From Trichoplax adhaerens (Eukaryota > Placozoa > Uniplacotomia > Trichoplacea > Trichoplacidae): a stretch of DNA of 64,000 nucleotides. The notes beneath the pieces were generated by a model that saw nothing but the letters and a program-made list of their open reading frames with translations, was not told where the DNA came from and did not search any database. Positions 38,327 through 49,375 of the stretch are shown here, one piece after another. Position numbers and translations under genes: made by a program. The DNA lies in NCBI RefSeq assembly GCF_000150275.1, contig NW_002060943.1, forward strand, positions 4,360,008 through 4,424,007. Reading direction: 5' to 3'. Position 1 is the first letter of the stretch. Each line of letters starts with the position of its first letter.

Positions 38327-39669
38327 AGTACTGTATTTTGATCTATTTTACAACTAATGGATATACTGCTGCTCATCTCCGAATCAACTCTGCATTTTAC
38401 GAATTCTATTCCATTTAATTACGTATGCAAATGAAGGAAGCGGAACTGAATAAAATGATTTTAATTTATAAAAGTAGCTGCTCCAAATACTATTCAAGAT
38501 ATCTTTACAAAAAGGTTTTAAAGAACGCTACATTGATGTCACTGCTCCATTTGACTGATTATATTTAATAAGACGGGTTGTTAGAGTTACATAAATTTAA
38601 AATTCAGCATTAGGAACGATCCAGTGAATTTCTTTCTTTTCCTTATGGTTAGATAAGAATAAAGCCGTTTATGACACCATAAAAGCGAAGGGTAGTGAAT
38701 TGGTTCCATTTTAGGGAAATTTGCTTAATCAACATTACTCTTGAAATACGTAACAAAATATTTGAAAATGATAACTCAACTCAAGAGTGAAGCTGATTAA
38801 GTAAATTTCCGACTAATTTAAGCCATCATTCGGGCATTGGCCAACTTCAGGGTTTGTCTATAGCTGACAGATGCGGTACGAATGACGACGATTGAATGAT
38901 TGAAGCAAAATGCAATCAATCCACAACAATTTGTTGATGACCATTGTGGTAAGATTACAAAACTATATCAACTTAGTGTAAAATAGTTACATCTAAGGAA
39001 TTTCTCGTAATATTACTCTATGCCAGGCCATGAGATTCTAGAAAAATACAATTTGAAAATCTCTGTGACATAGCTGGAGTAGGAATTCAATGGGATTTCA
39101 TCGAACTCCAGTACTGATGCAGTCATACTAATGTTGTAACCTACAGTAGTAACTACTATGGAAAAATATCAGAGTGCTCGGTTGGGGTCGTGAAATTCAA
39201 TCCAATAGCGAGTTGAGTTGTGGACTTGTGGTTGATTCTGATGCTGCAAAGAAGAACCGAGTTGGTTCAGGTTGAGCGAGTGGCGGGTGGAAATTTTTGG
39301 TGATTTAAGGTTGAGTTTAGTTTCAAGAGCGTATATTGCCTTTAGGATTCAAGCTGGATCTAGGGGTTCATCTCGTCATTTTGAAGCTCTCTGCTCCCTA
39401 CTCGTATATAGTAGTGAATAACTAAACTCCTATACTGTACTTTGGATCAATTCAATCTTTCCCCTTCTTAGTAGACCCGGACTACAAAAGACTATGGTCA
39501 ATATACAGTAGCAGTCCACGATTGCAACGATCGTTCAAGAAAATGCGCAATCTAGGATTACTGTACTGTACTGTATAACTGTAGAATCACAACCAACGAT
39601 TTACACTGTGGGACACGGATACCTAATTTTGGCCGATGAGATGTGATTTCTTGTTTTTGGTAACTATAC

Positions 39670-39910
39670 CCTACCGAATGAGGTCAAAATATCGAAAAAT
39701 GAATTGCTTAGTATGGATCTTCTGCATCTGTTTTTCGTTTATTTTTTTTATTTTATTTTATCCTCCAATGCGGTACTCATGCACTAGAATACTAGATGCA
39801 CCTGGCTAGGAAATTCGTCAGACAGACAGACTTTTTTTGATACCAAATGAGGCCCAAAAATGGAAAAATGAATTGCTTAGTATGGATCTTCTGTATCTAT
39901 TTTTCGTAAT
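39670..39910. repeat. Pair of ~60 bp direct repeats, about 168 bp apart
   Basis: Two nearly identical blocks share aaaaatgaattgcttagtat and then ggatcttctg[ct]atctrtttttcg, at about 39673-39740 and 39841-39909. Both are preceded by a form of ccaaatgagg or ccgaatgagg. The sequence between them is unrelated and includes a T-rich tract and a cagacagacaga run. Confidence 0.7.
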
Positions 39911-40409
39911 CATGGCTTGTAGTAATTATAATTGAAGAACATTCATAACTTAATATAACTATTTTGAAGTAGAACTTGGTAACATAGAAATAGATTTCAA
40001 TATCCCTCCCACCCTAAACTAGCATGACTTGATTTAGAAAAGAAACCAATCACAGAATGGAGCAAGCGCTTAATGGCTTTAGTATGCCAAAAAGCCTGGA
40101 GTTGAAAATCCTCTTGACTACTGCACCATGTACAGTGTACAGTACAGCAGTAAATGACAAAGGAGCGTTTGCTACCTACCCACTTACACTTCCTTGTATC
40201 ACGATGACGATAGAGCTTACTGTACAGTGAGTGTATGCACAGTAGTACAGTGGCGCAAAAGGGACAACTTTTACGGAATAGAATCTGTACAGGAGTAAAA
40301 AAAGAATTTCTACCTATTTTGGGCTAGCATACAGTAGGCCTAGCCTATTGTACAGTATGGACTTGATCATGAACATGATGAATGGGGATTAAGGGTACAC
40401 AGTACAGTA

Positions 40410-40920
40410 CAGTAAATTGTTAGCAAAACGATGTCACTATTAGAAAGTACGGCACTGTAAATTGTTAGCAAAACGATGTCACTACTAGCAAGTACTGTAG
40501 AGTACTGTACTGTATATTGTTAGTAAAACGATGTCACTACCAGCAAGTTGAGTACTGTAAATTGTTAGCAAAACGATTTCACTATTAGAAAGTACGGCAC
40601 TGTAAATTGTTAGCAAAACGATGTCACTACTATCAAGTAGAGTACTGTAAATTGTTAGCAAAACGATGTCACTACTAGCAAGTAGAGTACTGTACTGTAT
40701 ATTGTTAGTAAAACGATGTCACTACCAGCAAGTTGAGTACTGTAAATTGTTAGCAAAACGATGTCACTATTAGAAAGTACGGCACTGTAAATTGTTAGCT
40801 AAACGATGCCACTACTAGCAATTAGCAAGTAGAGTACTGTAAATTGTTAGCAAAACGATGTCACTACTAGCAAGTAGAGTACTGTATATTGTTAGCAAAA
40901 TGATGTCACTACTAGCAAGT
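40410..40920. repeat. Eleven-copy minisatellite, ~45 bp unit, with higher-order order
   Basis: Eleven head-to-tail units carry the core t[ag]aattgttag[ct]aaaacgat followed by g/ttcactac and a short variable tail. Tail types recur in blocks: attagaaagtacggc, then ctagcaagta(gag), then a tatattgttagtaaaacg unit ending ccagcaagttg. This indicates a higher-order repeat made by duplication of multi-unit blocks. Unit junctions are rich in gtactgta. The plus-strand open frame over its end (40858-41181) is mostly the repeat read in frame. Confidence 0.9.
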
Positions 40921-41010
40921 ACTGTACTGTACTATACAGTGTACAGTACTGTAAAGTCATTCTACAGTACAGTACTGTACTGCACGTACTGTACATTGTA
41001 CAATGTACAG
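40920..41010. repeat. GTAC palindrome cluster ending in a perfect 20-bp palindrome
   Basis: Immediately after the minisatellite lie overlapping palindromic gtactgtac, tacagtgtaca and acagtacagtactgtactg runs. They end with the perfect palindrome tgtacattgtacaatgtaca at 40990-41009. Such sequence could extrude hairpins. Similar motifs are scattered upstream, for example around 40120-40150 and 40395-40415. Confidence 0.75.
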
Positions 41011-41801
41011 CTTGGATTACGACTTAGGCGCTTGCACCTACAGCTTATATTAATTAGCAGCGGCGAGAAAGAAGTTCAAGTCTGTCCGTTGTTATTTCGA
41101 GATATCTATTTGTTTATAGAGGTAATTCATTTTATCAAGGTAACAGAGCTAAGTAACTTCCATTATTGCATCCCTGCATGACCATTTTATATGATACAGC
41201 CATCGTGGAAATTCAATCTTAGTCTGCTATAAATTGTTCAGTAGTATCGTGCGTCATACAACCATTCAATGGTTGAGTACTGTATCGTGGACTACACTAA
41301 TGTACAGTACTGAATGGACAATGTTACCTCATTTATTAATCATTGAAAACTCAATGGTTAGGATAAATTATTCTAGGGATACTTGCTCGATCGATCTGAT
41401 CAATTGTTAGCTTCAGCATTCTTCTGAGTAATAGGAGTCATTTCATCAATATCCAATATTCTTCATTACCTTAATCGCTTACTGAAGTGATCCATTTAGA
41501 ATGTTAATGGTATTGTCTTTCGTTGGACATTAGAAATTGCAGCTTGGTGAAGCGGAGAATGTGGTCTGAATATCAACGTTAAATTAGCCCAACGTATCCA
41601 CTGTCAACATAATACAGCAAATCACTGCTTAAATTGCTACTTATCCTATTGAAGGTATTGAGCTGACCATAGCTTTCAACTTTACCTTTGGAAAATTGAT
41701 CGGCCACATGCTTAATAACAACAATTACCCTAGCCACAAGTAACGCAAATTAATCATTGCTATCCACTAGCTACTACAATCAATCGTTTTACAATTCAGC
41801 A

Positions 41802-44800
41802 ATGGGAGTTCCTGCCTTTTTCCGTTGGCTATCTAAGAAATATCCTTCTATTATAGCATATTGCTATGAAGAAAAGGTATAATTATTTCCATATCTTGCA
41901 TTATAACTGATAATCGCGTATGGTAGTTGTGCAGTATCAGCGATATACTATCATCCATCTAAATCTCCAACTATAGCTCTTACACGATGCATAAGTTCCG
42001 TCCCCTTGTAATAAAGATGTCATAGATATGCATGATAACGTACAACATTCATTTCATAATCAAGTGAATCTTGATGCTAATTTGCATCATCGCGTACTTT
42101 GTACTTTATACGCCAGTATCCATAATGGATTGCATCTCTAGAATAATACAGTACTTATACTGCGGTATTGATGCTAATTTGCACATTCTACTTTGCAAAA
42201 AGAGCGGAAAATTCTATTCGTCCGAACATATGAGATCGATGTATTTATTATGATGCTCAATAGGCTAACAATACCAACGAATATAATCCGTCCATCATTC
42301 GACTTTGCAAAAATAATAGACAATTCCATTAGTGCTAATATATTTGATCGATGTATTTATTTTGATGCTCAATAGGCTAAGAATGCCAATGAGTCCGATC
42401 CGTCCGTCGACGCCACAGGTCCAAATCCTAATGGTGTCGAATTTGATAACCTATATTTGGATATGAACGGAATCATTCATCCCTGCTGCCATCCAGAAGA
42501 CAAGTATATATCTTCATAGAGTCATTGTATTAACTTGAACTAATATGAGCAGTATACTCTAGTCTATAAAGCATCTGCAATCCTTTCTGCATTATGACAT
42601 AAAATCAGATATCTTGAAAAAAAAATTAGATCTTTATCCAATTGCAGTTAACCTAATTGGTAATTCCCCAACCTTGTTGACCTGGGAGTAAATTCCATTG
42701 ATAGGAATATTGCTAGGTGCCAATAGGCACATTATTTTTTTATGATATTAGCGTCAGCTAGGATTATATTGAAAGAATTGTTCATGATGAAATTTTGTTA
42801 CGTATGTAGTTGCATTGGATACTGTAGTAGTAACTATTCTGACTTACTAGGCCCGCTCCTCAAACAGAAGATGACATGATGACTGCTATATTTGATTATA
42901 TTGATCGGTAATGCTATAAAATGATCTTGACTTTTAATGATGTTTTTCAGTGAGATAAATATTGTTAAAAATAGGTTAATAATTTTCATAGGATTTTTAA
43001 CATTGTGCGACCTAGAAAACTGATATACATGGCAATCGATGGAGTTGTAAGGAAATTCCATAGCATAAAGAAAGCATAAATTTGTATTACAGCTGTGAAA
43101 TGGTTCATAAATTGTGTTAATTTTGCCTATTGATCTGTTTGATGTTTGCCTTTAAGGCACCTAAGGCTAAAATGAATCAACAACGTTCTAGGCGATTCCG
43201 TGCCGCTAAGGATACTCGGTAAGTAGTTGTATTTCTTAAAATTGTTATCGTTTTAAAATCATATAGCTCATATTTGTGTTTTTAAGAAATTATCATAATT
43301 TACTTCATGATCTTAGCACTTTATAAGTGATTTTCTTTAGCATGATTTTACTATTAGTTTATCATGGTGATATGTCACAAAGGCCGCGGTTATTTCGACT
43401 CTTATATACCTACATCTCTTTTATTATTTAAGAGAAAAAGTGGAACAAGTTCAAAAAATTCGCGGTGATTTAGCTGATAAAGGTTCGTTACACCATCACT
43501 AGATAATAACGTAATGAGAATAAGTAATAATTATGTAAATGAATTTCAATTATGTTTTTGTAATAACATTTATTAAAGGGTTACTGGAAGATGAGCCTCA
43601 GATATCGAGTTCTACTTCCTTTGATAGTAATTGTATTACTCCGGTAATTATGAATATTATTGTTTGTCACGGAGATAGAGCGATGTTAATAACCGTAATT
43701 CTTGCTCGTAGGGGACAGAATTTATGGCTAAACTAGCTAAGTGTCTTCGCTATTATGTTGCTGACAGACTAAATAATAATCCTGCGTGGAGCAAGATTGC
43801 TGTGAGTCTAACGTATTAATTTATTATGTCAAGTATCATCTTTGAAGTTATTAAACACAAAAATTCGTAGGTTATATTATCGGATGCAAACGTGCCCGGT
43901 GAAGGTGAACATAAAATTATGGATTTTATTCGAAGTCAGAGAGGTTAGTCAAGCATAGAAATAGGGAAGTCATTAAGTAAGAATTGTCCTAAAGGCTTCG
44001 ATTTGATCTATTGTTACTTTCCGATTGATACAGAAAATGAACATTACGATCCTAATATAAGCCACTGTTTATATGGCGCCGACGGTATGTACTATCATGA
44101 ATATTGAAAACGTTTTTAGCAAATTTACGCTTAGCTTAAAATATGGACTATTTCTATAAAACTTATTTGATGTCTACTTTCGTTCCATTACGCAGCTGAT
44201 TTAATTATGCTAGGTACGTATCGTTATCAAGAAAAGACTACGAAATTTTGTTAACAAATTAGTCATATTTGTAACAAATCTACGCTGTATTGTGGATTAT
44301 ATAGGAATGGCGACTCATGAGCCTAACTTTACCATAATTCGTGAAGAATTTGTTCCAAATGCTAAGAAACCTTGTGAAATATGTAATCAATATGGTGAGA
44401 CTGATAGGGATTGCAATTACTGATGATTTGAATTGGTCAAAATCACATTTATCGGAGTAGATACACAGAGGCTCTACATGACTATATTTTCCTATTCATA
44501 CCGATCTCATGAGATTTTTCCGCCCATAAATTTTAGGTCATTCAATGCAGGAATGTACAGGAAAAGCACGTAAAAAGCAAGGATCCGTAAGTATAGTAGT
44601 ACTCTTCGCAAATCGTTTAAAATTTTATGCAGTATCACACTTAATAAACTATCGCCTAATTTCTACTTTAGTTTGCTCTTGATATTGTATTTGAATCAAA
44701 GTTACGCCAATTTTGTTTTTTAATGCATTGTAGTTTGATGAACTGCCTCCTCCTGCACAAGAGAAACAATTTGTATTTGTTCGTTTATCGGTATTACACG

Positions 44801-47800
44801 AGGCAAGCCATATTTAACAGATACTATAGCAATTTTGCTTACCCTAATTTCTAATTTTTTAATTAATCGAGAAAGATTTCTGTATTTGAAATGTATTTTA
44901 ATTTTCATTTGAAAGTATTTAGAAAGAGATTTACGTATTGATGGTTTACCTTTTGAATATGATATCGAGGTAAGAGTTAAATTTGTGCTTAAGGCATTAA
45001 TCATTAAACTCCGTTTCATTATCTTTTGCTACTTATTTACATAGAGAGTCATAGATGACTGGGTTTTTCTATGCTTCTTCGTTGGTAATGACTTTTTACC
45101 GCATTTGCCTTCGCTACAAATAAGGTATTCATTGTTATCGCTAAGCAAAATTGGCTTAAAGATCTGTTTCTTGAAATCGCTATTTCCAAATATATATGAA
45201 TAAATGTTCTTGCAACGCATTTTTATAATGCAGAGAAGGGGCGATAGATCGACTGATCGGAATATATAAGACTATAATTCACTCCGCTGGGGTAAAAATC
45301 CTTATTTTCTAGCACCATCATTTCTATGATTGTTGGTAGTTAACAGATAATGATATTGCAACAGGGTTATCTAACGGAGAATGGCAGAGTAAATTTACGA
45401 AGAGTGCAGTTGTTAATGACTTGTAAGTAGCTAGCAGATTCTTATTTTTGTAGCTCCTAAAGAGCTTCAACTACATTAACAACTGGTGTTATAGCTTTAG
45501 GAAATGTTGAAGATGAAATTCTTAAAAGACGCCTACAGCAGGAGGTAGTTTTCTGCTATAATATTGCTTATTGACTAACATTCGTAAAATAATGTCGTAT
45601 GCACAATACGATTTCTTAATTGTTGCAATTAAATATTAAGGCTGAATATAAACGGAGAGAGAAGGAAAGGCAGAATAGAAATAAGCCGGTACAATATAGC
45701 TGGAATTGTTGATTAAAAATTGTGATTTCACAAGGACATCGAATCTTTAAAATATACTTTGAATTATAATTTATAGTATCAGAATCCTAGACATTATCAG
45801 TCAGGCCCGTTTCATCCTAGGCCTGTTAGTGAATTTAACAAGGATAAGAGGAATTTAAATTCCCAAGATGGTGGAGATCGAAGAGAGTTTATCGATAGAA
45901 GGAATGAAGGCAATTTGGTAAGAACTATTTTCAATAATTTATGAGCTATCGTTAGTCTTAATCTTTTCGAATTTTATTTCATTACGACAGAGTGCTGCCC
46001 AAAAGTTACGTATGCTTTTGGTAAGGGTTATATTTTCGATAAAGCGTCTTGGCATTAAATGATTAGTATTAACCTTATAATTTATTATTAATATATGTAG
46101 AATAGTGATGGGGAATCTTCGAAAAGTGATCCATTACCGGAAAGTAATTCAGCTCCTATCAACAATGAATCTGGGAAACGTACGCGCGGTGAAAGTGAGG
46201 CTTGCGCTGACGATCAAAGTGAGCAAGCTTCAAAAAAATTACGCAAGGCTGAAGAGACAGGTAAAAATGATGTAATGGATGGACAGAAAGACGAGAAGGA
46301 AGACGAAGTTGTGGATGAAATTAGGTTTGTAGTGTAGAAAATATTTTCCTTATCGAGGGTTCTTTCTTCATAGTATTGTCTGTTTGTAAATCATCTTACA
46401 GATTGGGAGAAGAGGGTTGGAAAGAAAGATATTACCTCAATAAATTTCAAGTGTCCACAGAAGATGAGGAGTTCCGAGGCAAAGTTGTAAGTCAAAATTA
46501 CAACGTGTTTAAGAAATTACCTACATTGCCACTGCATGACATTGTACTTCGTAAAATCGATCGTCACATGCTTCTTTAATAAGCAATAAATGCAGCTAAT
46601 GAATAGTTAAGTGAAGTTTAGAATTGATTTTGGAATTTAACAATTCTCCTCTTAAGGTTGCATCATATGTAAAAGGCCTATGTTGGGTTATGCTATATTA
46701 CTATCAGGTTTATAGCTCAGATAAGCAATATTTCCGCTTTTTATCTAATATTCTTAACAGTTTGCACCAATAAAAAGACTAATTTATAGTAATGTTCAAT
46801 GACGAAGGGTTGCCAATGCTGGAAATGGTATTTTGACTACCACTATGCTCCTTTTGCTTCTGATTTTATAAACATCCGCGATATTAATGTCGATTTTGCC
46901 AGTATTAAAATACCGGTGAGAATAATGTGAAAATTATTACAAACATGCATTTCTAAGTCGGTAAAATTGTTATGCTAATGTAGATATTGCAGATTTAATT
47001 TTTTCATTGACTATTCATGATTTGTATCATTAGTTGACACCGTTAGAGCAATTAATGAGTGTGTTTCCGGCTGCAAGTAAGAGCTTTCTTCCGAAATCAT
47101 GGGCCAAACTGATGTTTGACCAAGTATGTATTGTCTAACCTAATCACAAGTTGTTACGTCTATGTCTGTAATTTTTATGCAATTAATATTTTATGTGTAA
47201 AAGGATTCTCCAATCATTGATTTCTATCCTGAAGATTTCAAAATTGACCTTAATGGAAAAAAATATGCTTGGCAAGGTACTAATGTGCTTGTAACATTCT
47301 GGCTAATATTCTGCAGTGATTTGGCTATTAGATTGCATGCATCAACTCTCTTTACGCTTGTCATCGATAGGGGTTGCATTATTGCCTTTTGTTGACGAAG
47401 TGCGACTTAAAGATGCATTAAAGGAATTATATGGAGATTTGACCGAAGAAGAAAGTATGGTTGATGATTACATTGTCATAAAATACAGTACTGATTATCT
47501 GTGCATGCAACCTTTTAATGAGTTTATTATCTGTGTAGTTGAAAGAAATAGCCTAGGATGCGATTACTTGTTTGTAAGCCGTGACCATCCATTATTTACA
47601 TATTTATTTTCAATTGATACTAGCGAAACAGAAAAAGAGGTTTGTAGATGAAATGATATCTCATTGGTAGTTATAGATTTATACCCGTGATTGACAATGA
47701 AATTATTTTATACTAATTAGCCATCACAGTTAATAGAAACTTCATGGAAACAAATATACGGTTCTGTCAAGAAAGATAATCGAGGAATCAACTTAGGCAG

Positions 47801-49063
47801 GTTAGACTAATTTTGCGGTAGAGATTTCAGCGCCATTTGTAGAAATTGCGCCCGCATCTACTAACAGTTGCTACAAATAATTATATTTAGCATTCTTTAT
47901 TCCCCTATTCCATTTTTGAAGAATATTGAAAATAGTAATGCTATAAGGTCAGACGCTTGATTTCAGTGCGAAATAGTTTCATAAATGGAGGCTATATGTC
48001 ACTGTTTCGTAAATCTGATAGATCTTGGATTTAATTTAAATACGAATTTTTTCTTAAAGTGCGAAATATTTACCACCTACATTTCCCGAAGATCATGTTT
48101 ACTTATCTAGAAGGCTAGCTAATGCATGGTAAAAATGTTAGCTTTAACGCATTTGACACAATTAAGCAGATTGAAAAGTAGCAAATTTATACTCTCTATA
48201 GCGTTCCCGCCCGGGTGTTAAAGCCACCTGGTTATGACAGGCGTGGTCATGGAAGATATCGTCCGATGACTGGACTCTCTCGTAATATTCCTCAAGCGCA
48301 AGTACCAGTTTCTGGTCAAAGAATGATCAGGTTATAAGAGTTGTTATCTGTTTCATGTGACAATTCTTTAGTAATACTACTTGTAATACTTTGAATATCA
48401 TAATCAATTTGGGCTTTTATTAGACAAAATTTACCTCGGAACGATTCTTACCACCCTACTCACCAATGGCGCCCTCCGTATTCGGCCGGTAAAATTTACT
48501 TGAACACATTAAATCGATTTATAGGGGATTTGCATAATACTTTATTATCTTTTTCATTGTAACGAGAAGAATCTCAATGGACTATGTACGAAGGAAGTTA
48601 TAACCCTTACAAGTACGCGCTATGAGCAATATTATGATGAAGATGATAACAGTCTCTAATTTTTACTAATCGTAATGGCTATTTTTTATTGTAGCAATGA
48701 GCAATCAGCAGGATACGCGAACGTAAACTGGCAGCGCCCTCCGCCTCAGCATCAGAATAGTCATAACCCATACCATAATCAACACAATAATCCCAGGTAT
48801 TCACGCTGGGATCACCACGACAGGCGTGGTGGTTATGGACATCAGGTCGGCTTCTTCCCTATTTGTAAATATTTTTTAATATGTGCATTAAGCTAACGAT
48901 TGTAATATTTTACCTTGAATACATAATGGTAAGGTCTTGCAATGACTTTCTCCGTATATTTACATTAATCTAGCGCTCGCGTGATGGAAATTATCGAAAC
49001 AATGCTAATCCGAGACCCTCACGTGATGCAACCTATCAACCACCCTATGGGCATGATTTTTAA
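41802..49063 (+). CDS. XRN2: 5'-3' exoribonuclease 2 (XRN2/Rat1)
   Basis: Thirty-seven exons join in phase to 975 codons including stop; the human protein is about 950 aa. The start [18 protein letters not shown] is the family signature. XRN2 degrades 5'-monophosphorylated RNA in the nucleus, drives torpedo termination of RNA polymerase II and trims rRNA. The acidic active-site residues are present: D54 (DMNGIIHP), D103 (AIDGV), E205/E207 (PGEGEHKIM), D235/D237 (GADADLIML) and D345 (GNDFLPHLP). A CCHC zinc knuckle lies at 265-278 ([14 protein letters not shown]). A charged linker with KRTRG and KKLRK basic clusters, suitable as nuclear localisation signals, is in exon 22. The second conserved block ([46 protein letters not shown]) follows. 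The C-terminus is Arg/Gly/Tyr/Asn/His-rich. All catalytic residues are kept, so the gene should be functional. Exon coordinates are given in the next entry. Confidence 0.96.
42186..42415 (+). repeat. Tandem duplication of the XRN2 exon 2 acceptor region
   Basis: A ~112 bp unit is present twice, at about 42186-42297 and 42298-42415. Both contain actttgcaaaaa, then gatcgatgtatttatt, then tgatgctcaataggctaa. The second copy's tag is the functional acceptor of XRN2 exon 2 ([11 protein letters not shown]). In the first copy, translation after the equivalent tag gives [11 protein letters not shown] before reaching a stop. The first copy is therefore a decayed duplicate of the exon 2 start with a still intact acceptor. 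Confidence 0.75.
44803..44915 (+). other. XRN2: XRN2 intron 14, GC-AG type
   Basis: The conserved segment FVRLSVLHE is followed directly by GCAAGC, and the next exon resumes YLERDL. Together they match the continuous animal XRN2 segment RLNVLREYLEREL. The only GT nearby (gtatta, 44791) would delete VLHE. AG|GCAAGC with acceptor tttgaaag is a typical GC-AG intron. Confidence 0.85.
47455..47538 (+). other. XRN2: XRN2 intron 28: 84 bp, in frame and free of stops
   Basis: This intron (donor a|gtatgg, acceptor ctgtgtag|tt) is exactly 28 codons long and contains no stop in the reading frame. Retention would insert 28 residues (beginning SMVDDYIV) between LTEEE and ERNSLG. Homology to other XRN2 proteins favours removal, because that yields an ungapped join, but retention would still give a full-length protein. 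Confidence 0.7.
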
Positions 49064-49318
49064 TATAGCATATTTGGCTGTAAGATTTAGTTCTTGTGAA
49101 ATGGGATCGATCATTCGCCCTCTTATTGAGATAATCTACTAGTAGCCAATACACAATTGAGCAGAACCCATTTTTCGAAATATTAAAAGGATAGCCTGTT
49201 TTTAATCTGTTTTGCATATTTCAAAAGAAAAAGCGTGAAGAAATTTCTTATATTCTACGTTGTATGTTGTGACCTTCATTTTTATAGCCAACTAGTAAAA
49301 TTATCCTTTGCTTAAAAA

Positions 49319-49375
49319 ATATATATGCATACATATATATATTCGTATATGTATATATGTTATATATACAGTATA
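49319..49375. repeat. Imperfect (TA)n tract
   Basis: An alternating AT run interrupted by gc, tc and gt steps (atatatatgcatacatatat and on). The open frame over it (49325-49570) begins with the tract read as MHTYIYSYMYICYIYS and is not credible as a gene. Confidence 0.75.

Larger units (their letters stand above)
36834..41801. other. Repeat-rich, less AT-biased interval upstream of XRN2
   Basis: About 5 kb without a supported gene. It includes a GC-richer island with a 74-codon ORF (38102-38326), fragments of apparently decayed coding sequence (about 38430-38960), a direct repeat (39670-39910), the 11-unit minisatellite (40410-40920) and a palindrome cluster (40920-41010). TACTGTAC/GTACAGTA motifs are abundant from about 39380 to 41310. 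The last 600 bp before the XRN2 start are ordinary AT-rich sequence. Confidence 0.5.
41802..49063 (+). other. XRN2: XRN2 exon map
   Basis: Exons: 41802-41876, 42376-42503, 42851-42907, 42992-43046, 43157-43218, 43433-43482, 43579-43643, 43712-43801, 43871-43943, 44034-44084, 44196-44213, 44305-44394, 44537-44586, 44734-44802, 44916-44969, 45045-45124, 45234-45291, 45365-45422, 45495-45544, 45641-45688, 45777-45917, 46101-46324, 46402-46486, 46657-46707, 46808-46915, 47034-47123, 47204-47276, 47371-47454, 47539-47639, 47721-47800, 47891-47947, 48060-48128, 48202-48330, 48424-48488, 48567-48612, 48695-48845, 48974-49063. Lengths sum to 2925 nt. Exon 11 is 18 nt. Intron 14 (44803-44915) begins GC. 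Exons 31-37, in the less conserved C-terminal region, rest more on phase than on homology, and exons 35-36 are the least certain. Confidence 0.85.

Noticed and set aside
40858-41181. 107-codon plus-strand ORF MSLLASRVLYIV...
   Set aside because: Its first half is the minisatellite and palindrome cluster read in frame, and the remainder has no recognisable domain or splice support.
42834-43061. Minus-strand 75-codon ORF over XRN2 exons 3-4
   Set aside because: It is a shadow of XRN2 exons with no independent support.
44720-45220. Minus-strand ORFs over XRN2 exons 14-16
   Set aside because: They are shadows opposite well-supported plus-strand exons.
47818-47862. Extra XRN2 exon reading [14 protein letters not shown]
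   Set aside because: No donor in the required phase follows it, whereas exon 30 joins exon 31 directly in phase with good homology.
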